Shown here: positions 5,930 through 14,049 of the stretch, piece by piece
Layout of the letters: every line of letters begins with the position of its first letter
Numbering within the stretch: position 1 is the first letter of the stretch
Assembly (NCBI GenBank): GCA_002389295.1
Contig: DGOE01000017.1
Span: 1-21,000 of the forward strand
Source of the DNA: Flavobacteriales bacterium UBA4474
GTDB lineage: Bacteria; Bacteroidota; Bacteroidia; Flavobacteriales_D; Sanyastnellaceae
Direction of reading: 5' to 3'
Length of the DNA stretch: 21,000 nt
Position numbers and translations under genes: made by a program
Notes under the pieces: generated by a model
The model's database searches: none
Told to the model about the DNA's origin: nothing
What the model saw: only the letters and a program-made list of their open reading frames with translations

Positions 5930-8900
5930 TTATTGCGTGAGGTTGAATCGGAGCGCAATGCCGCTCTTGACGTTGGTCGTGGCGAAGCTCGTGGACACCT
6001 TGGGTCGGGTGAGCTGCTCATCAAAGAAGGCCTGTAAAATCAGCTTTCGCGACACCTCCAGGTCCGCGCTGAATTTGATGCTGGCCACCTTTTGTCCTGC
6101 CGTGACCTGGTTCTCCCTGTTGTCCCCAGGGGTGCCTCCCTGCACCACCGCCAAAGGATCGAGTTTCCGGATGATGGTCGCGTTGTCCCGCACCGTGATG
6201 TCCAAACGCAGCACCACGTCGGTCTCCTTCAGCATCTGAATGGGCAACTTGCCGCGGGTCCGCAGGAAAGGGTTGGGCACATTGGCAATCCGATAGCCTG
6301 TACCGATGACCAGCGCATTGCTCTTGGTTTCGGTGATCTGGTTGTTGGTCAAGCCAAAATTGATGGTCCGGTCCCGGCGCATCTCCACCTTGATCTGCGG
6401 CTCGTTCTTGCCCTTGGCCTTGAGCGTCATGTCCACACCAATCAGGGGCGACATCTGCTCAGAGATCGTCACCTGGTTGTACTGGCGCTCATTGATCCAA
6501 TTGCCCACCACATCACCTGCGGATGGCAAGCCGAGGTCGTTTTGCTCGTAACTGAGGTTGGTGACGTACGAAGTCGTCATTGTGGAGCGGTAGCTGTGGT
6601 TCAGCGTAAAGCGCTTCACCCGGTTTTTGAGCAGGTTGCCCTTGGACAGCCCATCGTAGCTCACCCGCCAATTCGGAGCCAAAGCCGTCTTGAAGGGGTC
6701 GAGGGACACCTGGTCGGTCTCCTGCCCGGTGTAGGCGGCAATGAAAGCAGGAATCGTCACCGATGGATTCGTCGGTCCCCAACCCGAATAGTAGCCCGTC
6801 GGTTCGCTGTCGGGCAAATTGTAGTTCGCGGCATTCAACCGCTCACTCATGTCGAGTCGGGCCAACTTGAACTGGCGCCAGGTCTCGCTGTCGAAGGTCT
6901 CGTCATCTTCCACAAATGCCGTTCCCCATGTCATGATGGTGGACGTGAAATTGCCCCCGTCCTGCGGCGACTCGAATTGCCAATCACCCAAGGCATCATC
7001 GAACCGGAAAAAGCTCTGCTGGTTCCGGCTTTCTGTGCGGCTGGCGTCCAGGTCGATCTTCAAATCGTCAATGGGTTCGAGCTGGGCGCGGAGGTTGAGC
7101 GTAGCCGTGTAGTTCTCCTGGTAGGTCTGGTTCTGGTAGGGGTTGGCCGATAACCACCCTTGATTGGCGGCATCGACGGCGTAATCCCCTGTTCTGTTGC
7201 CTTGCAAATCTGTATTCTGGTGACCCAACAGGAAGGGCAATCCCGGCGCCTCAAAGGCCTCGTCAAATCCCGCGTAACGCGCCTTCCTGTCCACCGCCAA
7301 TCCGGGAAGAAGCAAGCCCTCATTCCGCGAATAGCTCATGTTCAAGCTCTTCACCGACATCATCGCCTTGAGCACGAAAGAGATGGGGTCGATGTACAGT
7401 GGCGGCTTATCGTCGTCATCGTAATTGCCGAATCCATCGCGGTCCTCGTTGGTGATTTCCTTGCGTTTTTTCTCCAGCTCCTTCATCGCATCGCGCTTGC
7501 GCTTGCCCGAATTGATGTCCTTCAAGAAGGGCACCTTGTCGTACAGCGTCTTGAGGCTCGCCTGCGCGTTGAGGGTGATGTTCCGGCTGTTTTGAATGGT
7601 GTGGCCCAAGGAGTCCTGCGAGAAGGGCGCGCGGTCCCACCGGTAAGTGCTCTGGTAGCGCACGTCCGCCGAGGTGAAGTCCAGCAAGGGAAGCTTGTCC
7701 AACGGCAACTTGTAGCTGGCCGACACGCTGTGGTCATAGGTGGTGACCTCACCAAAGTTCTCGATGTTGGTCAACACCGTATCGCGGTAGCGGGCGTAGC
7801 CCTCGGCATCGGCGCGGTCGATGACCCCCACCGGCTCACCCACCAGGGCGGTGGCCCGGCCGTTGTAATCCAAGCGCAAACTCTTGGTCAGGTCCCATTT
7901 CACCACGTAGTCTCGGTTCCAGTTCCACTGCTTCAGCACCTGTGTATTGACCAACACCGCCGTTTCGATGCCGAGCAAATCGGCGGTATTGTTTCGGATC
8001 CGGTTGGCCTCATACGTCCTGTCCATGGACATGTTGACCGACACCTGTTTCAACCCCGTGTAGAAGTTGAAATCAGTCAACCAACGGAGGGCCTTGCTCC
8101 TGCCCAGCCAAGCAAAGGGCTTCACCTCCTTGGGCCGGTTGGTGAAGTCGTAACGCAGCCCGCCCCGGTAGTTCCTGCGGATGTTGAACTCGGTATTGAT
8201 GTCGCGCCGGTAATTCTCCGTGTAGGCGAAGTTGCCACTGAGGTTGCCCGGGTCGAGGAAAGCCAAGATTCCACCGCTGTTCTTGCCGCCTCCTTGGGAG
8301 GGGCGTCCCGCCGCGCCACGCTGCGCCATCAATTCCCGCTCCTTTGTGACGTCATCTGCGCCCTCCAGCCTCTTGGCGGTTTCCTGGGCCGTTTCCCTTC
8401 CGGACTTCTTGCCCTTCTTGTCTTTTTTGTCCCGTCCACCCAGTTGGGGGTCGAATTTGATGTTGGAGAAATTAATGCTCCGGATGCGGTTGATCTCTTG
8501 AGACTTCTTGGTCCGCTCCGGCGACAATCCGGCATCGGCAATCTCCACATCCGGCGAAAGGGGATCGAATTGCGGGGTGGACACCGTCTCGCTGTAGCCG
8601 AGGTACATGGGCAACTGCACCCCCAGAAAATCGGGGAGGAACTTGCCCAGTTGCAGGGTGGTGTTGGCGTCCACTCCTTGGATGGTCTCGCGCTGGCGCT
8701 CTTGTACGCGCTGTTCGAGTCCCCCCCAACCCGGCGTGGACATGTTGGCCGCCACGTTGAGGTTGCCCAAGTCGCTCAAAGTGGCCTGCAACTGCGCTGT
8801 AGCTGCCCATCCGCCTTCCTCATTGAACTCCGACAACCGCAGCTCATTGGCCCACACAATGGCACATTTATCAAGCCCGTCATCGTCCACTCCGAAGGGG

Positions 8901-11900
8901 TTGACGTCCTTGTCCGAGTTCCGGATACCGATCATCACCGTGACCACATTCGCCAGGTTGGGATTGCCCCTGACCACGTAGCGCTCGGAGCCTTCGATCC
9001 GCTCCCACTCCTGAAAGAGGGGATAACCAATTGGCCTGGCGATTTTGAGCGTCTGCAGGTCTTGGAACCGCAGGTCAATTTCATTGGCCTGAGGCCATAT
9101 TTCCGACTCCTCAGAAGTGCCCCACGGGGTGACCTCAAGCGGAATCTCATACTCGTAGTAATTGTCCACGAAATCCGATCCCAAGCGGATAAAGCAGGTC
9201 AGGTCACCAGACTCCAACGGCTCATCGGCTCGCGCGGCCTCAGCGTGGACAAACATGCGCAGCCGCTTGTACATCCGCATGTCGAAGTTGATGTTGCGGT
9301 ACGCCGCCCGGGCGTCTCCGTCCTCCAACCCACAGACCTCCAACTGCAGGGACTGCTCGTTGAGCTGGGCCTGGTTCGCGGTCGCCACATTGATTTCCCT
9401 GATGATGCCCGGAGGGGTCACGTAATTGATGGGCTGCCGGTAACCGTTCTCCTCAATGTTGACGGCGCTGATGGCAAATTGGGTGTCCGAAGGGTCATCG
9501 GGTTCGATCTCCTGCGGCCCCGCCAGGGACTGGTCGAACTTCCGCCACTCTCCACGGATCAGCTCCAAGCGCGCAAAACGCAAGGTGACAGGCTCCCGCC
9601 ATCCCTTCATGAAAATCCGCATGAAACGAATGCTTCGGAAATCGCTGATGCCCCCGACACGGGCCTCAAAATCGCGGATGGGCACCTTAAATTGGAACCA
9701 CTTCACCTGGCGCGTTTCGCCATTGGGCATGGTCTTGTCCGCCACCAATACATCCGACAGGTAATTCCGTCCAATGTTGGCCTCGTTTAACTCTCCCGGA
9801 CGCAAAGGCACACGGTACTGGAAATAACTCTCGATGGAACTCAGCGTGAGGTCCTCGTTGAGGTCCTCCGTATTGGGCAGCGTGGTCGAAGCAATGGGGT
9901 AGCCTGCAGGCTGCGCCGTGCTGCTGTTGCCTTCGTAACCATTGAAGAAGCGGTAGCGCTCCAGGACATTCTCATTGTTGGCCTGGGCCTCCGGGTCCCG
10001 GAAATAGCGGAAATCATCCGCAGAGGGGTCCTGGGCGATGGCATCATAGGCCGCAGGGTCCAACGCCCCTTGCAGTCCGCCCAACCAATCCGAGAAAAAT
10101 TCTTGCTCCTGGCTGGAATTCAATCCATCCAAGCCCACATCCTGTTGGCTGTAGTCCCCGGTGGAGTTGTCAAAGGCATTGACCACATTGAAGGTGGAAG
10201 GGTCGGCCACCAGTCCCCATGTGGACTCGACGGTCGGCGCGGGTTGGTTGGCTGAGGGCAAGCCATTTTCAAACGCCAGCTGACCATCGTTGAGCAGGTC
10301 CTCACTGACCGAACCGAGGTTCATGTAGAGGTCTCCACCCGTGCCGTTGGGACTGTCATCGTTAAACGGGTCCATCACCCAGAATTGGATGTACTCCACG
10401 TTGGACAACTCGAAGTCCGTGGTCAACAGCGCCCGTTGGATGCCACCCCAGCGCTCTTCAGGCGCCTCCAGCGAGCCATCGGCATTCATCCCCGGAACCG
10501 GCCCGATGCCCTCCGCAGGCAAGTAGTTGTATGGCCCGCGCACCGTCGGGTCGAAGCTCAGGTCAAAGGTGGGCAGGTTCTCAGGCGTGCCAAGGGGCAA
10601 CTGGCGGTTGGGAAACACCTCCTTGTTCTCCACCAAGCGCATCAGGTGGTTGGAACGGACGTCCAAATCCACTTCTCCATCCTGCAGTCCACCACCAAAA
10701 AAGCTCGGGTCGATGGTGTACCAATTGAGCCTTGCCCGGTTGAAATTGACAAACAAGCTGTCTTCGACGTTGCCCTCCGGAAAGAGGTTGGGCTGCAGCA
10801 TTGGCGTGCTCGCCAAGCTCCATTGCGTCCAAGAACGGATGTCGATCGCGCTTTGGGACCCTTCGAAGTCGTCGATATAGGCATTGCCCTCCTTGCCCAC
10901 GGCCCGGCTGTGGCCGGGAATCAGGTAGGCCGCCTCTGCACTGAGGTTGATGCTCGAAGGGGCGGAAGCCTTGATCAAGGGCAACTTGTCAATGAGGTCC
11001 GTGAGGAATTGACTCGACCTGGAATAGGTGAAGTCCGCTCCCATAATGGTGTTGTTCACCGGCTCATCGCCGATGTTGACCTTTTGCGTCAATGGGCGTT
11101 CGCGCAGGTTGAGGAAGGTCGCTCCCAGGGCCAGCTCTTCGCTCGGCGCATAGTCGAAGCGCGTACCGAGCATGGTCTTGGTCTGGATGTTGAACAAGCT
11201 GTTGCTCTCCAAAGACACGCGGATGGGTTGACCGCTTTCCAGCAGGCCATCATTGATGATGCGGACCCGGCCCAAATTGTAGTCGACCGTGTAGTCTTGG
11301 TTTTCAATCAACCGCACACCTCCAGATGTCACCGTCACCGACCCCTCTGGAATGTTGAGGGCGTTGAGCATGATCTCCGAGCTGACCTGGCTTTGATACT
11401 GGCCCTTGATCCTGAAGCGGTTCAACGATGGAATCTGCTGTGCCGCCGTTTTGGTGCTGTCGTAAAGCGGTTGAAATACGATGGTCTGAATCAGGGACTG
11501 GGCCAGGTCTGGATCAGAAACCCGCGCTTCAATCTGGTCCCGCAACGATTTGCCGAAAGGCTCCACAGAGGGCAGGAAAACCCGGCCGTTCTGGCTGTTC
11601 ATCGTACCGCCTTGCGTGGCGGCATTGTCCACAAAGTCATACACCCCGTCCGGCTGCAGCTGGCCGTTGATGTCGATCCTGTCCATGCCCAATACCTGTA
11701 TGAGCATCTCGCCATCCAGCGGATTGCGCGGGATGTAATTCAAGTCCACCCCCGTAGCCGGGTCATTGTACCACACCCCGATGCGGAAATCCTCCGAACT
11801 CAGTCCAAACGCACCCAGCGAGTAGACATTCTTCATCATCAAATCCCACAGCGGCGCCACCCCCCCGTTTTCGAGCAGCACCCGCGTGACAGAGCTCTTG

Positions 11901-13423
11901 AGCATCTTCAGCACCAATGCGCCAGGTGCAGCATAACCATCCTGGCTCAGGGTACCCACTTGGTAGGTTTCTCCCTCCAACGTGTATTCATAGGCCACGG
12001 CGAGCACCTCCGCATTGTTGAGCGACTGCCTGAGGCTGATGAATCCCAGCCTATCGTTATAGCTGAACTCCGTGGGCGCCAAACGCCGTGCGTTACCGAC
12101 GCGCTCATAGTGAATGCCCTGGGCGTATATCGGCGCACCATCCAGCCCCGTGTAGGACGCAATGGCCGCACCGGCACCGCTGAATCCCATGACATTGGGG
12201 TCCCCGGTCATATCGAGGAAAATCTCGTTGTTGGCGTTGTTGGGCGCCCGGTTCAAGTTGATCCCGATGTCTGGACTGTCGGTGAGGTCGGCAATGGGCA
12301 GGTCCGAGGAAATGTAATTGGGGTGCTCTCCGATGTCCGTAAAGGCCAAGATGTTGCGCACGTCCTGCGTGTTCGCCTGGTTGTTGACGACGTAGACCTC
12401 GATCCGGGTGATGCGCGCGCCCGAATTGACCACCGGCAGGCTCTTCAGCGCATCGTCGTATTGATCGCGGAAATACTGCGAAAGGAAGTAGTGCCGGTTG
12501 GCCTCGTAATCGTCCGCCCGGATGTCGAACTCCTGCGTTTGGGCGCCGCCCTCCACATCGATTTCCTTGCGCTCGCCCTTCTGCTGGCTGAAGACCGTGG
12601 TGTTGTACACCTTGCCCCACTGCGTCTCGAGCTTCGTTCCAAACAGCGATTGGCTGCCCTGAATCAACGTGCTCTGCAGCGGCATGCTGATGTTGCCCGC
12701 CTCGATGTTTTTCAGGATGTCGTCTTCTTCACCTTGGAAGCCGATGTTCATCTGATTCTCAAAATCAAACGTGGCCTCCGTATTGTAGTTGGTGCCCAGG
12801 TTGATTTTGTCTCCGATGCTGCCATCGATGGACAACTGAATGCGCTGGTCGAAATCAAAGGTGGTGATGGCCCGGTCGCGCTCGGCGAGGCGGGGGTTTT
12901 CCGTCCGGCTGTAGCGAACTCCAAAATTCAATTCGGCCGAACCCTGCGGACGAATCTCAATTTCATTCGAACCGAAAATCGTCTCGAAGATCTCCGAGTC
13001 CACGGTCAGTTTGGGCGCAAATCCACGTTCCTCATCATCGACCTCTTGCTGCATCTCCGTCCAGAACTCACTGAGGTTCTCGTCGATGTTGTACTCCAAG
13101 AATTCATCCAAGGTGAGGAAGGTCGGATTCCGGAAATCCAAGGTGTCCCCGAGCCGCTGCCGCACGATGTATTGCCCAGTGGTCTCGTCGTAGTCCACCC
13201 CGTATTCGACGACATCGGGAAAGTCCAAGCTCACACCACCTGGGGTCTCCTCAGGATTGGGCATGTCCTGCCCGTGTGGAAGCGGCAGGTCCAACGTGTC
13301 CGCGGTTTGGGACCAACCCCATGCCGGGCTGCCCAGCATCAACAGCAAACACCACAGCCAACCCCTTCTTTGGTGGTTGCTCCCGCGGGAGTTGTGCTTC
13401 AGCCGATTGCCACAAGTGGTCAT
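5930..13423 (-). CDS. sprA: SprA, type IX secretion outer-membrane translocon / gliding motility protein
   Basis: SprA forms the giant outer-membrane barrel through which T9SS cargo leaves the cell, and gliding bacteria need it for surface adhesin export. From the ATG at 13423 the protein is 2,497 residues, close to the roughly 2,400 of Flavobacterium SprA. The open frame extends 41 codons further upstream into ruvA. I reject that extension because the ATG at 13423 gives a clean signal peptide (hydrophobic GWLWCLLLMLG, ending GWSQ near residue 39) and starts 11 bases after the ruvA stop. The mature protein shows alternating beta-strand patterns throughout, such as INLGTNYNTEATFDFENQMN near the N-terminus, and ends in a barrel-like strand, SGIALRFNLTQ. 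Lys/Glu-rich hydrophilic segments near residues 1660-1720 and 1970-2005 interrupt the strand pattern. The frame is intact for its whole length. Two cargo-type proteins with sorting tails are encoded just upstream of the operon. Confidence 0.96.
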   Translation of the reverse strand: MTTCGNRLKHNSRGSNHQRRGWLWCLLLMLGSPAWGWSQTADTLDLPLPHGQDMPNPEETPGGVSLDFPDVVEYGVDYDETTGQYIVRQRLGDTLDFRNPTFLTLDEFLEYNIDENLSEFWTEMQQEVDDEERGFAPKLTVDSEIFETIFGSNEIEIRPQGSAELNFGVRYSRTENPRLAERDRAITTFDFDQRIQLSIDGSIGDKINLGTNYNTEATFDFENQMNIGFQGEEDDILKNIEAGNISMPLQSTLIQGSQSLFGTKLETQWGKVYNTTVFSQQKGERKEIDVEGGAQTQEFDIRADDYEANRHYFLSQYFRDQYDDALKSLPVVNSGARITRIEVYVVNNQANTQDVRNILAFTDIGEHPNYISSDLPIADLTDSPDIGINLNRAPNNANNEIFLDMTGDPNVMGFSGAGAAIASYTGLDGAPIYAQGIHYERVGNARRLAPTEFSYNDRLGFISLRQSLNNAEVLAVAYEYTLEGETYQVGTLSQDGYAAPGALVLKMLKSSVTRVLLENGGVAPLWDLMMKNVYSLGAFGLSSEDFRIGVWYNDPATGVDLNYIPRNPLDGEMLIQVLGMDRIDINGQLQPDGVYDFVDNAATQGGTMNSQNGRVFLPSVEPFGKSLRDQIEARVSDPDLAQSLIQTIVFQPLYDSTKTAAQQIPSLNRFRIKGQYQSQVSSEIMLNALNIPEGSVTVTSGGVRLIENQDYTVDYNLGRVRIINDGLLESGQPIRVSLESNSLFNIQTKTMLGTRFDYAPSEELALGATFLNLRERPLTQKVNIGDEPVNNTIMGADFTYSRSSQFLTDLIDKLPLIKASAPSSINLSAEAAYLIPGHSRAVGKEGNAYIDDFEGSQSAIDIRSWTQWSLASTPMLQPNLFPEGNVEDSLFVNFNRARLNWYTIDPSFFGGGLQDGEVDLDVRSNHLMRLVENKEVFPNRQLPLGTPENLPTFDLSFDPTVRGPYNYLPAEGIGPVPGMNADGSLEAPEERWGGIQRALLTTDFELSNVEYIQFWVMDPFNDDSPNGTGGDLYMNLGSVSEDLLNDGQLAFENGLPSANQPAPTVESTWGLVADPSTFNVVNAFDNSTGDYSQQDVGLDGLNSSQEQEFFSDWLGGLQGALDPAAYDAIAQDPSADDFRYFRDPEAQANNENVLERYRFFNGYEGNSSTAQPAGYPIASTTLPNTEDLNEDLTLSSIESYFQYRVPLRPGELNEANIGRNYLSDVLVADKTMPNGETRQVKWFQFKVPIRDFEARVGGISDFRSIRFMRIFMKGWREPVTLRFARLELIRGEWRKFDQSLAGPQEIEPDDPSDTQFAISAVNIEENGYRQPINYVTPPGIIREINVATANQAQLNEQSLQLEVCGLEDGDARAAYRNINFDMRMYKRLRMFVHAEAARADEPLESGDLTCFIRLGSDFVDNYYEYEIPLEVTPWGTSEESEIWPQANEIDLRFQDLQTLKIARPIGYPLFQEWERIEGSERYVVRGNPNLANVVTVMIGIRNSDKDVNPFGVDDDGLDKCAIVWANELRLSEFNEEGGWAATAQLQATLSDLGNLNVAANMSTPGWGGLEQRVQERQRETIQGVDANTTLQLGKFLPDFLGVQLPMYLGYSETVSTPQFDPLSPDVEIADAGLSPERTKKSQEINRIRSINFSNIKFDPQLGGRDKKDKKGKKSGRETAQETAKRLEGADDVTKERELMAQRGAAGRPSQGGGKNSGGILAFLDPGNLSGNFAYTENYRRDINTEFNIRRNYRGGLRYDFTNRPKEVKPFAWLGRSKALRWLTDFNFYTGLKQVSVNMSMDRTYEANRIRNNTADLLGIETAVLVNTQVLKQWNWNRDYVVKWDLTKSLRLDYNGRATALVGEPVGVIDRADAEGYARYRDTVLTNIENFGEVTTYDHSVSASYKLPLDKLPLLDFTSADVRYQSTYRWDRAPFSQDSLGHTIQNSRNITLNAQASLKTLYDKVPFLKDINSGKRKRDAMKELEKKRKEITNEDRDGFGNYDDDDKPPLYIDPISFVLKAMMSVKSLNMSYSRNEGLLLPGLAVDRKARYAGFDEAFEAPGLPFLLGHQNTDLQGNRTGDYAVDAANQGWLSANPYQNQTYQENYTATLNLRAQLEPIDDLKIDLDASRTESRNQQSFFRFDDALGDWQFESPQDGGNFTSTIMTWGTAFVEDDETFDSETWRQFKLARLDMSERLNAANYNLPDSEPTGYYSGWGPTNPSVTIPAFIAAYTGQETDQVSLDPFKTALAPNWRVSYDGLSKGNLLKNRVKRFTLNHSYRSTMTTSYVTNLSYEQNDLGLPSAGDVVGNWINERQYNQVTISEQMSPLIGVDMTLKAKGKNEPQIKVEMRRDRTINFGLTNNQITETKSNALVIGTGYRIANVPNPFLRTRGKLPIQMLKETDVVLRLDITVRDNATIIRKLDPLAVVQGGTPGDNRENQVTAGQKVASIKFSADLEVSRKLILQAFFDEQLTRPKVSTSFATTNVKSGIALRFNLTQ

Positions 13424-13434
13424 GCCCTGATTGG

Positions 13435-14049
13435 TCAAATTCGTTTCAGTGCAGCCCTGACGAGTTCTTCTACCGTGTCCACGCCTTCTCCTGCGAGTTG
13501 GTCGAGCACAGTTTCGACCCTTTTCCGGTCGAACCCGAGGTTGCACAAGGCGCCCAACGCATCAGAACGGCCGGTATTGTCCCCGCCTGCAAATTCCTTT
13601 GCTGCACCTCCGCTAAAATCTCCTCCTAAAGCAGAGCCAAACGCCGGGTCCTTGCCCATTTTGTCCTGCAAATCCACCAAGATCCGCTGTGCCGTTTTGG
13701 CACCAATGCCCTTGACCGCCTTCAACGAAGCCACGTCTCCACTGGAGATGACTTGCACCAGTTCCGAGGGACCCAAGCCGCTGAGGATCATCCGCGCCGT
13801 CTGCGCGCCAACACCACTGACGCTGGTCAACATCACAAACAGGCTGCGCTCGGTGGCTTCCGAGAAACCGAAAAGCAACTGGGCATCCTCGCGATAAACG
13901 GCGTGAATCAACACCTTGCCCTCCACCTGTCCGGCCAACGCTGAAGACGTGTGCAAACTGATGTGCACCATGTACCCCACGCCGGCGCATTCCACCACCA
14001 GGTGGGTGGGGCTCAGCTCTACAAATCGGCCTGAGAGGTGATGAATCAT
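13435..14049 (-). CDS. ruvA: Holliday junction branch migration protein RuvA
   Basis: RuvA binds four-way DNA junctions as a tetramer and loads the RuvB motor during recombinational repair. The 204-residue length is standard. The N-terminal OB-fold begins MIHHLSGRFVEL and includes the YREDAQLLFGF stretch. Two helix-hairpin-helix DNA-binding motifs follow: SVSGVGAQTA at about 77-86 and AVKGIGAKTA at about 111-120. A flexible Gly/Ala-rich linker (about 137-160) joins the C-terminal RuvB-contacting domain, which ends LVRAALKRI. The start codon overlaps the maeB stop by 4 bases and the stop lies 11 bases before sprA, so it is embedded in that transcription unit. ruvB and ruvC are not nearby. Confidence 0.97.
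   Translation of the reverse strand: MIHHLSGRFVELSPTHLVVECAGVGYMVHISLHTSSALAGQVEGKVLIHAVYREDAQLLFGFSEATERSLFVMLTSVSGVGAQTARMILSGLGPSELVQVISSGDVASLKAVKGIGAKTAQRILVDLQDKMGKDPAFGSALGGDFSGGAAKEFAGGDNTGRSDALGALCNLGFDRKRVETVLDQLAGEGVDTVEELVRAALKRI

Noticed and set aside
7160..9790. Uninterrupted 876-codon open frame on the plus strand, antisense to sprA
   Set aside because: Same reasons: a mirror of sprA codon usage, no domain, and no convincing start context.
13424..13546. 41-codon N-terminal extension of SprA
   Set aside because: It overlaps ruvA, is Arg-rich without a signal peptide, and the ATG at 13423 gives a proper signal peptide and normal spacing to ruvA.
10385..13897. Uninterrupted 1,170-codon open frame on the plus strand, antisense to sprA and the ruvA end
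   Set aside because: It lies opposite intact, well-identified genes and its translation is rich in Arg, His, Val and Gln with no recognisable domain. Stop-free antisense frames are expected opposite long GC-rich genes because of codon bias.
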